From: Fusarium oxysporum f. sp. lycopersici 4287
Lineage: Eukaryota; Ascomycota; Sordariomycetes; Hypocreales; Nectriaceae
Direction of reading: 5' to 3'
Length of the DNA stretch: 64,000 nt
Assembly (NCBI RefSeq): GCF_000149955.1
Contig: NC_030990.1
Span: forward strand, 248,001-312,000
Below are positions 33,243-44,873 of this stretch, one piece after another (within the stretch, counting starts at the first letter, position 1; every line of letters begins with the position of its first letter). The notes beneath the pieces are model-generated. The model was not told the origin of the DNA. It saw only the letters and a program-made list of their open reading frames with translations, and did not search any database. The translations under genes and the position numbers were made by a program.

Positions 33243-34897
33243 CGCAAAGGGAAATGACCCAGGGTGGCAGGCGAGTGTCGTCGTTGTCGTCCTGATTAGA
33301 AGCAATAGAAGATCATGGTCTTGGCTGGTGTTGTCTATCTCCAAGCAGCTAGTGTCCGTGGAGCTGGAGCTCCTCTGTGACGTGGGTTGTGACACGACTT
33401 TGGAGAGCGGCGGTGGTTCTAGAACGGCAAGAAGGGAGGGGAAACAACAAAAAAAAAAAAAAAGAGAGAACCCTGTCAGATCGGAAGACAAGACGATTAG
33501 TCAGATTTCGGGGATCCGGAGTTTCCTACGATGGAGCAACACCCTGGTAGTTAAAGCCGCATTCGATTTGACGTCCTTTTATCCTTTTCAACCTAGGGGT
33601 TTCGCAGTAGCTTCGCGAGCCTGAAAGCGTGCATGGACGAAAAGAAGGTATTACGACGCAATTCCGAGGAAATTGGAGGGACGCCTCGCGTGCATGAACC
33701 AGAGCATGTGCATTGCGTCGCAATGTTTGCAGCAATCATTGTTGTAGGCTGTCGATGCAAACAATAATTATTAGAGTCAGCTGATGGAACCGCGACACGT
33801 TTCTTTTTTTAGGTTTCTGATTTTCATTAGTGCGGTAAGAAAATCGCAGTGCGTTTCCATCTAGGGAAATATGGGGTAAAAATGTTAAGCAGTAATTGGT
33901 TAAAAACAGGAAATGCAATGTGTTTCTGGCAATATTTCTCTACTTCATGCAATCTGTTACCATTTCGCCGTCATCTTTTAGCACTCTAATCCCTGATATA
34001 ACCCCTGGTAGGACCAGTGGGTTTAAAGGAAAAAACCGGTGTTTAGAATCAACAGCCAAACTCGGCGCTTATTTACTTAAGTAGTGACCTGGAGGTCCGC
34101 TCAAGGGCCAATAGTGTTTCAACCCAGTCGCCCTAGGTAGAGCCAGTAAAATTCCGATAACCAATACATCGTTTTTTTTTTTCATTTAGATAGGACTCTT
34201 AGTGATCATCTCCTAATCCTGGCAACGCGCATAACAGTCCACCGACTTACTGAAGCCCTTTTCTCATTGACTTTGGCTTAGCAGCCTGCATCATTTAGAT
34301 AACATGATTCTCTCTATCACTGTTGGGTATCCTTGTCCAGCACATAGGCGGGGCTGACAATTTTAGGTAACCGTCAAGATAGCATATGAGAAATGCCTTG
34401 GTCTCGTTCATATTACATCCGACACTGAGTCAAACGACATACCAAAGTCAACTCTTTGCGGCCAGCAATAGTTTGTAATCGTCCGGTGCTTCAGGTAGTT
34501 GAAGATCGGAGAAATATAGCATGTAAACAGGGGGAGGCTGAAGGATGGGGCTACGAGAGAACACCTTGAACGATGCCTATGTGGACATATTAAGCAGCCC
34601 GACTCCTTATGTAGCGAAAATGGCAATATACCCGATTAGATTAGCATCCTTTCTATGTCTATTCCAATGTCTATGTATATATCCTCTAATTAATCACATG
34701 AAGGCGTGCGCGTCATGTCGCAAATCCAAAAAATACCAGCCAAGGAAAATCGCAACAAATATCAGAGTTGGAACAAAAGAAAATACACTCGGAGAGCTTT
34801 GTTATTTGGATTAAAATGAACATCAAAGACATGGTTAGTATCGAGGCATTAAAGTGCATTAAGGTGGCAGAGCAAGAGGCTTTGAAGGATGCAAAGC
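33243..34897. other. Long intergenic region
   Basis: Contains the regulator's upstream region with a 15-nt A run near 33449-33463, and AT-rich sequence to 34400. An odd CASCRKSKK peptide in one plus frame (about 34710) is not followed by a zinc cluster. No gene was recognised. Confidence 0.45.
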
Positions 34898-36908
34898 TCA
34901 GAAGTCCCAAAGTGTGCCGAAAGCGTGCATTCCCTCTATATCGATCATCAACTGTCAGCGAAACTCACAAGACACTCGGGATAGAACTGTACGAACCTTC
35001 ACGGCATCCTTGCATCATTTCATCATTCCCCTTCATGTTGGACGTGATGAAGATAACCTCGGCACCGAAGTTATTCCAGGTGTCTTTCAGGAGCTGCATT
35101 GTATCTGGTCGGCCGCCGCGTTCTTTTGTATCCCACAGTATCATTCGATCGGGCTCGATGTTATCGTGGATGAGCCGTGAAATCGTTGATCCGAACGTGT
35201 TTATCTGGTCAGAGCCTATCCAGATGAGGAACCTTGGATGGACTGTTAGCAAAAGCCGGTGTTGGTCACGCATCTGGGCATACATACCAATTTTTGCTCT
35301 GGATGCATGTTGACAGAGCGGCACCGATACCTGTTCCAGTGCAGACGCGAATACCCCTTTTGAACATGGCAGAAGCGTGTCCGATTCCGGCTACACACAG
35401 TCAGTACAGTCGATAGCACAAGTTACCTAGCAAGCGGCTCATACCGAACTTCAATTCTCGTGTCCAGATCTTTGTAGGTGGGTCCGCAACGAGACTCTTG
35501 GTGAAATCGCCTTGAACACCGCAAACCATGTAATGGTATGGGGAATGGCGTCCTTCGCTGATGATACCAAAAGCGTGATACTCCATCAAGGCTGAACGGC
35601 CGATACGTCCAAGAAGGCCTTGCTGCATTCCCCTATTAAAACGGAGGACGGCAACCTTGGACGAGGGTATTTCTACTTCGACAGGGACTTGTCGGATTGT
35701 GACCCAGGGGAGAGCGATCCTGAAGAATGCAAGTTTCAGTAGTTATTCTTTTTCGGAAGCTGGTAAACGTGGGGTTCCTTACAAGATCGTCATGAAAATG
35801 GTAAACCAGATGTTTTCCGTGGTAATCAGGGACTGTGCATTAGAATTATCTTTACCGCTAGTGGCATCGTAAGAGTTGCTCAAAACGACGAAAGACCATG
35901 TAGCCTATACCCAAGTCAGTACCAACTCCCAAAGGAATTTGACTATGACTCACAGCCAAACCTAACCAGCCGGCGAATCGATGGTACCGCTCAAAAATGT
36001 TGTGGTGATTACTGGAACAGGAGGTCAGTGCGATTCGATGGGCGAGACAGGCCTGGACTTACTTTCTAACCCATGGTAATGCACTCAGCACGGATGTTAT
36101 GATGAAGACGACGGTGACAATCCCGCTAATGAGTACAGCAGGTTCACGGATGCTGCGGTGACTGAGAATCTGTACGATGTAATACACGAGCCAACTAGAA
36201 CAAGTCAGCAACTAAACGGAAGCATCCATATGAGGGTTTCTTACGCGGTGCCAGAGAGTGCACAGCCCGAGTGTACTCCTCCAACATGTTGCAGAAACGA
36301 TGCTGCCATTAACTTCATTCTTAGTGGCGCCCACTGTTCAATGTTAGCCTCTCAATCACCGCAGCTTAGTAGTTACATACACTTCTCAGTCCGTAGATAA
36401 AGGCCATATAGAGTATCCGAAAGAACAACTCGTTGCGCATCAAGATAGCAAAGAGCAGGTTTCCAAGAACCATAGAACCAAGATGGTCCTGCGCATACTG
36501 GAACTGGCCGACACTGGTAAGGATGATACCAACAAGGTTGAGAGTCACAACGAAAGTGAACAGCCGCTTATATGTGTTGAACCACAGTACGAACAGGGTA
36601 CTTTTTCTGGGTTCCTGCTTCTTTGGCGGCGGCGGTGTGATCTTTTGCTTGGGAAGAATTGGCAATGAGGAGTTTGATTTGCAAGAGTTGTGAAAAGACG
36701 AGGTCGATTGCGTGGCGGACCACATGTTTCCCTCATGAACCGGGGGAAAAGCGGTAAGGTGGCCATCCGCTTTGTCAGATGGATAGACTTTACTCAGTGG
36801 TGCAAGTGCCATTCCCGAGTTGTCGTGCTGGCCTTTCTCTGCATCGTTGAACTCGCGGTTGAAGCTGCCCTCCGACGGGGTTTCGTGATAGGGGAATCGG
36901 AAACTCAT
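34898..36908 (-). CDS. TmpA-like integral membrane flavoprotein (ferric-reductase-like)
   Basis: A multi-exon gene whose joined exons run from a Pro-rich cytosolic N-terminus (KQKITPPPPKKQEPRK) through five or six hydrophobic segments (FVVTLNLVGIILTS onward) to a soluble C-terminal reductase-like region. That region contains GRSALMEYHAFGI, YHYMVCGVQGDFTKSLV, GIRVCTGTGIGAALS (nucleotide-binding loop) and DRMILWDTKERGGRPDTM. After a last intron it ends HAFGTLWDF. This matches the fungal TmpA group of membrane oxidoreductases, studied in Aspergillus as regulators of asexual development. The enzymatic substrate is not known. No lesion was seen. The final exon was placed by restoring the conserved C-terminus; intermediate exon borders are approximate. 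A siderophore or ferric reductase role is less likely because the paired haem His pattern is not obvious. Confidence 0.65.
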
Positions 36909-38837
36909 GGTGACAGGGAATGAGGTGAAAGTCTAGGTAGATTGGTGAGCTGAAGGTGGGTTGGGGAAGTGATCAGGACGAGCTAAAACCCAGACAGAGA
37001 TTCAAGAGACTCTGTTACCAGTGATACTCCTATGACTTTGGAACCATTCGGCCGGGATGCAACTTATATAACTATCCTCTCCAACCCATGAACCGAGGCT
37101 ACTACCTCACCGTCAACGAAGTAAAGTTTTATGCGTCATTCGTCTACGTGTAAGCCACGGACTGCGTGAAGTGGGCTACTTGATATGCTATTTAAAGTTG
37201 ACTACAGCCGAGAACCGAAGTTTATCGCGTGCCTTTCGCTCGTGTTTGGTGCGGGCTGAGGCTCTGGGCGCATACATACGCCAACAGGGGAGCAGAGCCG
37301 CTCCCACGGGGGATGCACTTGGCGGATAGACAGGGCCGGCAGCCCAGGGTAACGGTCCCAAGCTAGCGGTCCATCGCCCGATATCTTCATGCATCTTAGA
37401 TACGGCGCGTATTATCGCCACATACGGCCATTTAAGCGAGGACAACGCGACTGATACTTGTACAACATGTAAGAACTGTTTATTTTGTTGCATTTAATTT
37501 GATCTGCCGATGTGGGATGACGGGCTCCGAGGAGGGTAATTATACGATGTAGCATTTGGAGGTTGAAGTAAGACTTTAAAGCACTTTAGACATGATCCCG
37601 AATTCCGATAGCTCCACTACAGCAAATGCCGGGCTGCTATTCCGTATTCAGGAACACGCAATGGAGAACCCCACCCAACGTTAAATAATGGATCCATTAG
37701 ATTTCGATCCGCGCATATAAAATGCAAATTTCATCAGAGACGAGAAGCAATAGGTCGTTTGTTGGAAAGCGGAGCTTGGAGAGGAACTCTATATAATTAA
37801 TGAACTTGTTCACTCTGCGGGATACCTCCTGATTGACGGCAGTCAAAGTCTCAGTGTCCTTATACGAATTGCATGGAAGGTCAGTCATATGTAACTGCAA
37901 ATGATGCCGTCTAAACAACTGTAACACCTGTTCCCATGCACCATGGATGTTTTTAAAGTTAACTGCTAGTCGGAATGTTTTGTCTGTTTATACATGTTTC
38001 ATCCGGCGGCCCGTACGAAGCGCAAAGTCCCCTGCTAGGCTGAACTATCTATAGTTGCTATCGTATTATACCCGGAAACGTCAGGTACCGACACATGCAT
38101 GCAGATCCAAGGGTGGCCCCGTCCATACTTTATCGCTCAGCCTGAGGTACTGATAACTGACCTTTGTATAGCTAGCCCTATAGTAGCTTCGTAAGGCACA
38201 CCATCTGATACGCCAGCGCAGGCCGTGGGACCCGCGGTACCATGTAACTGTCACATACGTCATGAGTATTTAGGAAAGGCAGTCGCAGCATAAACACTGA
38301 AGGCGGTCAGAGCGATGCTTTGAAGAAGAGGAGGCTGCCTAATCCCGTGGTTTCCGGGAATGTCTTTTACGACTTCAGATGGTAGTTTTGGGTAGTAAGA
38401 ATTCGTCGACGCCCATGGTGGTCCGAGAGGCAGCCAAGGTTGCAAAGAAGAGGTTCACTCGGTGAAATACTGCTTCTGAGCTGTAAGCAAGTCAGCGAGC
38501 CGTTCGGTGCACGCGCATCAAGACAGCGCGCACAGATTCTCAGCCGCTGACGCCCAACCAAGTGACCTTCAAGATGCTGTTTTGACAACTCCCGGAAGAG
38601 ATTCTTGCGGATGGGGCTATGTCTCTTACAATGGGAAGACATTGCCTGTGCGTATCGCCAGTACTTCGTCGCTAACTTGCATTCGGACTCTGAAGAGGGC
38701 CTGCGATAAGATACAAAGTGGATACCATCCTAGCGGCCGCTGTGTCCCAACAGTTTGGATGCCAGGAACTGCCGTTGATCTGCACTATCGAACCTTCGCA
38801 CCACGTAAGCCTCGCATCTCCTCGGATCTTTGATTCC
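36909..38837. other. 1.9-kb region without a recognised gene
   Basis: Only short open frames. The minus-strand frame 38260-38445 (ending SIALTAFSVYAATAFPKYS) has coding-like composition and a hydrophobic tail, and could be the last exon of an unrecognised small gene starting near 38640. I cannot support a call. Confidence 0.35.
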
Positions 38838-39929
38838 CTATGAAGACGAAGACATCTCCTCACCTCCGCTTAGCAATTCCATGATCCTGTTCAGGGCTTG
38901 CTCATCTCCTTCTTTTGTTTCAGCTAGATCCTCGTCAACCCATCCTCGTGTGTACCCGCCACCAAAATCAATCAGCCAGGCGTTGTCTTGCTCGTCGATG
39001 ATGATGCTGTCGGGTTTTCCGCCTCCCCAGATCAGTCCGTGCTGGTGAAGAAGCTCGACGGTTTGCCGGATTTGGGAAGCCCATTTCTCCTTATTCTGTG
39101 ACGTAGCAGAGGTGATGATATCGCTAAGTCTGCGCCCCGGCACCCACTGTCGAAGAAAGCCCAAGATATGCTCCGTATCATGATTATTAACGTATCCGAG
39201 AAGTTGAGGAACACGTATAGACCCTGTTGGAAAGAATTCCCGTATCTTATGAAGGCATTCAAGCTCTCGTCCTTTACTGGTCCCATAAAGCCCTCTTAGC
39301 TCACCACTCGACTTGCAGAACATGTCTCGCCCTTGTATTTGGACGGCAGCCGTAACAGTCCTTGCACCACGTTCAAACACCTCGGTAGCAAAGACTTCCT
39401 CAGGTGTATAGCGAGGTAAATCTTGGCAGATCTCCAACTCTTCTTGAAAACCTTGGTCAGAGGCAGGGTCGACTGTATGAATGGTATCTGTTTCGCTGGA
39501 GCTAATGGGTATAATAGAGACACTACCAGTAGGAGCAGAGGCCTCCAAACGGAAGTGGAAAAAAGGAGGAAATAAGAAATAATGCAGAAATTTGTTTTGG
39601 GCCTGTTGGTCTTGCGAATATATCAGCTGACAGAAAAGAGGTCTTCCAGCGTCAAGAATCACGGCAAAGACCTCATCCACAAGCTCCTCATACTCGTCGT
39701 CGTCCTGGCACACGGTAGCCTTCTCTATGAGATCAATAAGATGGTCCTGTAGAGGGCGATCTTCCTGTCCTTGGGTGTCCTTTGTAGACGATCCGTTGCT
39801 AGGAAATATGGAGACGGAAATTAAGCAGCCATTAAATGCGAATACCATATCTGCACCATCTCCGGTGCCACTATGAAGTTCGTAGACAGCGACATCATCC
39901 ATTGCCTGTGTTTCTACAATGTCGCCCAT
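38838..39929 (-). CDS. Aminoglycoside-phosphotransferase/kinase-like protein, catalytic loop altered
   Basis: Single-exon 363-residue protein. The N-terminal half (1-180) is unassigned and acidic. The C-terminal half has the fold of the small fungal kinase-like family: VPQLLGYV, GFLRQWVPGRRLSDII (lipid/hinge strand), LLHQHGLIWGGGKPDSIIID (catalytic loop) and NAWLIDFGGGYTRGWVD (DFG-like). Intact relatives usually have WGDxKPxN in the loop; here Asp is Gly and Asn is Ser, so phosphotransfer is doubtful while the metal-binding DFG is kept. The start at 39929 is the first ATG of a long open frame. It is isolated, with no partner gene in obvious operon-like or divergent arrangement. Expressed sequence is plausible because the frame is long and undamaged. 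Confidence 0.75.
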   Translation of the reverse strand: MGDIVETQAMDDVAVYELHSGTGDGADMVFAFNGCLISVSIFPSNGSSTKDTQGQEDRPLQDHLIDLIEKATVCQDDDEYEELVDEVFAVILDAGRPLFCQLIYSQDQQAQNKFLHYFLFPPFFHFRLEASAPTGSVSIIPISSSETDTIHTVDPASDQGFQEELEICQDLPRYTPEEVFATEVFERGARTVTAAVQIQGRDMFCKSSGELRGLYGTSKGRELECLHKIREFFPTGSIRVPQLLGYVNNHDTEHILGFLRQWVPGRRLSDIITSATSQNKEKWASQIRQTVELLHQHGLIWGGGKPDSIIIDEQDNAWLIDFGGGYTRGWVDEDLAETKEGDEQALNRIMELLSGGEEMSSSS

Positions 39930-40572
39930 TTTCCGACTCCGTGAAGCGGGATGTGTAGGTTATGAGGCTGTAAGGATGGTCGGGCGAGGCATAGACATGA
40001 AGCATAGGATAAGCATGCATCGCCAAGAACAACGTGAACTGGTTATTGAAGTCAATTAGTAAGCGGCCTTACTACGGAAAAGCCATGGTCAACATGGCAA
40101 GACAGCCATTCCGATGCAGCGCCGACTGCAAAACGTCATAAAGCTAAACTTGGAATTAATAACATTGGATAATAGCTCTTCCGATGCCAAGAAGTATACA
40201 GCGATCGGTGAGAGATTGCCAAGAGATAATCTCAATAGCGCATCATTCAGCTGCGCCATTTCCTGCCACTGAGACAATGTTAGACATAGAAATACCGACT
40301 TTGGGATAAGGTGCATGAGAATGTGGAGTTAGTTTTGCTTTTAGTACCAGATCGCCATAGAAACAAGCCACTTCGATTGCCGTCCGAGGCAGCCGTGTTC
40401 TAAAGGTTTGATCAGCAAACTCTAATAACTGCCGACACCTGGTTATAAAAGAACACGCGGCCGCAATTCACCATTTTGAGGGTTCTTCCCTGAAATGATG
40501 GATAATCAGTCTTTATGAGATAAAAGCTCTTTACGCGTATCCTGTCTTGTGCATATTGGACTCTCGGTTACA
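39930..40572. other. Intergenic, divergent upstream region
   Basis: Lies between the start codons of the kinase-like gene (minus) and the GT8 gene (plus). A short minus-strand frame (40089-40316) shows no known family. It probably holds both promoters. Confidence 0.45.
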
Positions 40573-41580
40573 ATGGTCTCTGAAAATACTGCGGCCCTGC
40601 CTCCAAAAGGTTGGTGATGTCTTACATGTAGGATGAGGCTTTCTTCACATCCTTTGACTAACTATTATGCAGTTTGGGCAACTCTGGTGACGAACGATGA
40701 CTATCTCAAGGGCGTACTGGCACTCAACTACCGTCTGCGATGCGTCAAATCAAAATACCCGCTGCTTGTTCTATACACCAGTACATTATCACAGGCCAGT
40801 GTCGATTGTCTGAAGCGTCGGAGTATAGCAACCTTTCAAGTACCAAGACTAGCTCCAACGACCGCAAAGGAGTACACTGATGACCCGCGATTCAATGAGT
40901 GCTGGACTAAGCTGATCGCCTTCTCACTCACGGACTACTCACGAATAGTTCTTCTTGACTCAGATATGCTGCCACTACATAACATGGATGAGCTCATGGA
41001 CCTCGACCTCGACCTACCAGCAGTAAGCGGATCTGCAGACGCGGTGAGCAGTAAAAGAGTGTTTGCTGCCTGTCATGCTTGCACTTGTAATCCTTTACGG
41101 AAGCCGCACTATCCGTCAAATTGGAAACCTGAGAATTGCGCTTTTACGTCACAGCATGCTTCGCCAGAAGTCGCACAAACAACTGGAGCAGATATCTCTA
41201 CGGGCTTAGGAAAACTCAACAGCGGACTCCTAGTCATCAACCCATCGAAGGCCATTTTCGATCAGATCGTCACGAAGATGAATGAGGCAGGTCTCGACTA
41301 CCAGTTCCCGGATCAGGACCTTCTTGCAGATGTCTTCAAAGGTCGCTGGGTGGCGTTGCCATACATCTACAACGCCTTGAAGACGATGCGAGAACCAGCT
41401 GTGCACGGAGCCATATGGCGTGATGACAAGGTCAAGAACGTCCATTACATTCTCAGTCCCAAGCCATGGGATGAGCTGGGGCCAGACGGGACATGGAAAG
41501 GGGATAAGCCTATCCATAAGTGGTGGATTGACGCTTACAAGTCAATGCGCGCAGAAGAAAAGACACTTGGAGTCTCTTAA
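40573..41580 (+). CDS. Glycosyltransferase family 8 (glycogenin/galactinol-synthase-like)
   Basis: Two exons (intron 40610-40672 with TGACTAAC branch) give 314 residues. The GT8 hallmarks are present: VWATLVTNDDYLKGVLALNYRL at the N-terminus, the metal-binding DxD within IVLLDSDMLPLHNMDEL (about residue 110), LNSGLLVINPSKAIFDQI, FPDQDLLADVFKGRW and LPYIYNALKTMR, then VHYILSPKPWDE. Such enzymes transfer a sugar from UDP-sugar to an acceptor. The first exon of 12 residues supplies the only ATG that reads into the conserved VWATL strand. There is no signal peptide, so it is probably cytosolic. The exact sugar and acceptor cannot be told. The next gene is convergent (3' ends 95 bp apart). Confidence 0.9.
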
Positions 41581-41675
41581 ATGCATGTTACTTCACATGT
41601 CTGAGCGTTAGGTAGAGCTAATTGAGGTATGAAAACAAAGCCATTGACACATTACAATTCCTGTCATGATATCAT

Positions 41676-43289
41676 TTACATCTTATCTTCTTCAAATTGA
41701 CCACGGAAAGCTTCGATAGCTTTGATCATGCGCTCCAGACCTAGGTGCAGATATGACTTTTCATGAGCAAACACAATTCGAAACCAGCCCGGTACATCAC
41801 TTCCAAAATCAGCCCCAAGCGCCAAGAATATCTTGTGCTTTAAGAAGGTCTCTTGCAGATTCGTCTCGAGAGTCCTCAGTGCTTCCTCAGAACCTTCCTC
41901 ATGTTCCTTCTGGTTCTGCAAAGTGGCATCGACCTGTGCGCGCAAGGGCTGGAATAGATCAGCCCATACGAACAAGCCAGCATTGGAACCTTCTTTGTAA
42001 GGAATCTGATGACTGCCAAGAAACTTAGTTGTCAGTTCGTAGTTCTCTGCTAGCCGTAATCGATTGGTTTTGATGTAGCTCTCAATGAACGCATCATCGG
42101 CGAGTACACGAGCGGTAGCAAGGTCGGCTAGAGACGAAGGGCCCGAGAAGTAAGAATTGGCTTCGCAAGCTCTTAGAAAGGCCTCATTACGACTGATGAG
42201 ACACCCAATTCTGATACCACAGGAACCAAAGTCCTAGTAAGAAGTCAGTACATGTTTCGCGTTTGGGTTGTGATCCGAACCTTGCCCATTCCCCAAAGTA
42301 CGTGGATTAGGTCTCTATCGATCAAATCATGATGATTGATAGCTAGAACTGAGGTGAAGTCTGGAGCATCAGGCGCGCCTGGGTTCTTCCAGACTGAAAG
42401 AGCATATACCTCGTCACTGATGAGGTGCAGGTTATGTTTCTGACAGAATTGCATGTACGCCTTCAGAACCTCGGGAGTATAACATCGGCCTGGTGGATGA
42501 TTAGAAGGAAAATTCAATAAGAATAAGCATACACTCACCTAATGGGTTATGAGGGTTGCATAACAGGAACACTCTGACACGAATCCCTTGCTGCTCAGCT
42601 TCCTCCAAAGCTTTCTCGTAATAAACGATAGTCTCAATACTGAAGGGATCTACATCTCCAAACGAGACACCGATAATCTTGGCTCTGTTACAGGTTAGGT
42701 AACTTTAACCTGCTACAACCAGTAAGATCAGATCTTGACTCACTCAACTCTGTAGCCGAGATCAATGGGAAAGTTTCCATAGTGAGGTCGCGCGAGCAAA
42801 AAGCCATCACCTTTGTCGCAGAGCGCGAAGCCACTGAGCTCGATTGCCTGGCCTACACCCGAGGTGACAATGACTTGATCTTTGATGATGTCTTCAAATG
42901 GGCTAAAGTGGTGGTTGATGAATCTTGCAAGGGTATTCCGTAGGCGATGAGAGCCAGTGAAACCGTCGCCAGCTGTCAAAGCATGGCTATCAAGGCTGAA
43001 CTACTGGATGTCAGTCCCTTTAATACTTTCATCGCCAGTGGCGGCTGAGTACATTCTTAGTCATATGTTCAATAAGTTCCTTGTGCATGAGTGTCTGTCA
43101 AGTATCAGCCATCGCATCAGTACGAGCTTTTAGTTCATGTACATTCTCAGCAACGCCGAGACTGATATATCCGTCAGAGTTCGTTTCTGCATGCCATAGA
43201 TCGTTTACTACATCCAACATTGGCATTTTGCTCGTCGGCGTCGCGAATACCTCGCCTCGCTGTGAGAGGTTTCCGTTCAAAGACGCCAT
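41676..43289 (-). CDS. ACC-synthase-like aminotransferase (PLP, class I/II)
   Basis: Several short introns (near 43090, 43000, 42700, 42500 and 42250) separate exons that read as a class I/II aminotransferase of the 1-aminocyclopropane-1-carboxylate synthase-like group. Visible motifs are GYISLGVAENV, DGFTGSHRLRNTLARFINHHF, VIVTSGVGQAIEL, ARPHYGNFPIDLGYR, FLLCNPHNPLG, HLISDEVYALSVW and the PLP-lysine region LWGMGKDFGSCGIRIGCL, where the SxSK Ser is replaced by Gly. The C-terminus FVWADLF..GWFRIVFAH follows the family. The reaction could be ACC formation or transamination; fungal members are mostly uncharacterised. The start at 43289 opens with an RGEVFATP-like N-terminus. No frameshift was seen. 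Intron borders away from 42240-42285 were not resolved base by base. Confidence 0.85.
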
Positions 43290-44873
43290 GGCCTTGTCAA
43301 GACAAGGAGTATATAGTAGCGAGGATATGCAACAAAGTGTAGAAGTCCCTGGAATAAGTCACAACTCCCGTACTGGATGATGGATAAAGCAGGTACTGTT
43401 AGATCCACCGTACATTCGTTCAAAGGTGATTAAAGTCAATCATGGCGGAATTACGCCCAGTCCATGTTCTCCAAAGGGCGCGGGATGACATCACGACTAA
43501 GCGGCCAAGACTGGTACCTATGTACAGAACTGGCATTCAACCTCATTTTCGAACTTGTTCAATTACTGTTCTTATCAGGGATCACATGACTTGTTTTGGT
43601 TCAGATAAGCATGCCGCTGAGTAGATATCACAAACTTGGCGTTGAGATTTGCGGAAGAGTGCAGCATCTCAAGACAGGGCTACAAGTCTCGGCGAACTAC
43701 AATATCCGATCAGTAACATTATCTATCACTTTCCCAATTATGTTTCTGCCCGATCATGTGATACCTTTCATTTCGGCAGTCTGATAGTTTCAGTGCAAGA
43801 GGTTGCATGCCGATCATGTTTCATGAGCATCGCACTTATCGACCGGCGACTCGTAGTCGGCCTAGTTCCGTTGAAAAGAGCTCTTTTATCCGAGAAGCCC
43901 CTGTTGATATCATTTGGACAAGTCTCTCAGAATAGCTGGACTCAGCGGACACTTGAGATGCTCCCCGGTATCTGAAAGCTTGGTTCGGCAGTCAACGAAA
44001 TTGCCAAGAGCCAGCTGAAACTATAGCGCACCGGTTATTGGCTGCTAAACCCAATATTTGGCGTTCTCCCAAAACCACGGCTTCCCCTCACTTCAGTCCT
44101 CAAGTACCGAAGCCCTGACCCTGTCTCCGACGCATTAGCGCAAATGGTGCGATGTCACATTGGCGGAAGTTCCGGAGTATTTCTTCCAACTTCCGACTCC
44201 ATCACTAAAAGACACGATGCTACCTTGATGCGTCTGATCGCCTTCAGGGCATTGTTTCTTATTGGGCATTGAGCTTCTTTGGTCGCAGACGCAGGACTAA
44301 GCTGAGATGCACGTGGAAAAAGCAAAAACTGAGGTCACTAGAGCAAGAACGGTGTTGACATTGCAGTGTCATATCGTCAGCCTCAGTTTAAGAAGTTCTA
44401 GACTTTTTGCTAATGTCAGTGCAAAAGTCAATGCGTAGAATGACATTTTGGTGACAGCCGCCCGAAGCTTAAGCGGCCACGGACTGAGGTTTGTGGAACT
44501 GAATGGGTCAAATAGTTATGGATGCGTGGGGTTTAAGAGACGAGACATGTCGCCAACAGTGGAGATAGGTACGAAAACAGTTTCTTAGGATCTGCAACGG
44601 AATGATCCGTGACATTTCTTCAGTGGATTCGGTGCTGGAAACCTGCTTTGGCATCTGTAGTGAGACACCGCGGATCATCCCAGAGTTCACGCTTGAGACG
44701 CAGGGGCCCATCCACTAATGTCACCAGAATCATCATGCCCACGTTGCGATTGGTTGAAATGGTTCGTACTATTTGGGTCTAAATGACTCGACATTGCTAT
44801 TAATTATTTTACTCTACAAGGTATATCCATAACATCGCTTCTTCCAATGACTCCAAATCGTGTACCAGTTTGA
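43290..44873. other. 1.6-kb intergenic region
   Basis: Upstream of the aminotransferase and downstream of the receptor-like gene. Only short non-homologous open frames are present; no repeat was seen. Confidence 0.5.

Noticed and set aside
34700..34740. CASCRKSKK peptide suggesting another zinc-cluster gene
   Set aside because: No second half of the cluster follows, and the frame closes soon.
37188..37493. 101-residue minus-strand open frame
   Set aside because: Low coding character, no domain, no start context.
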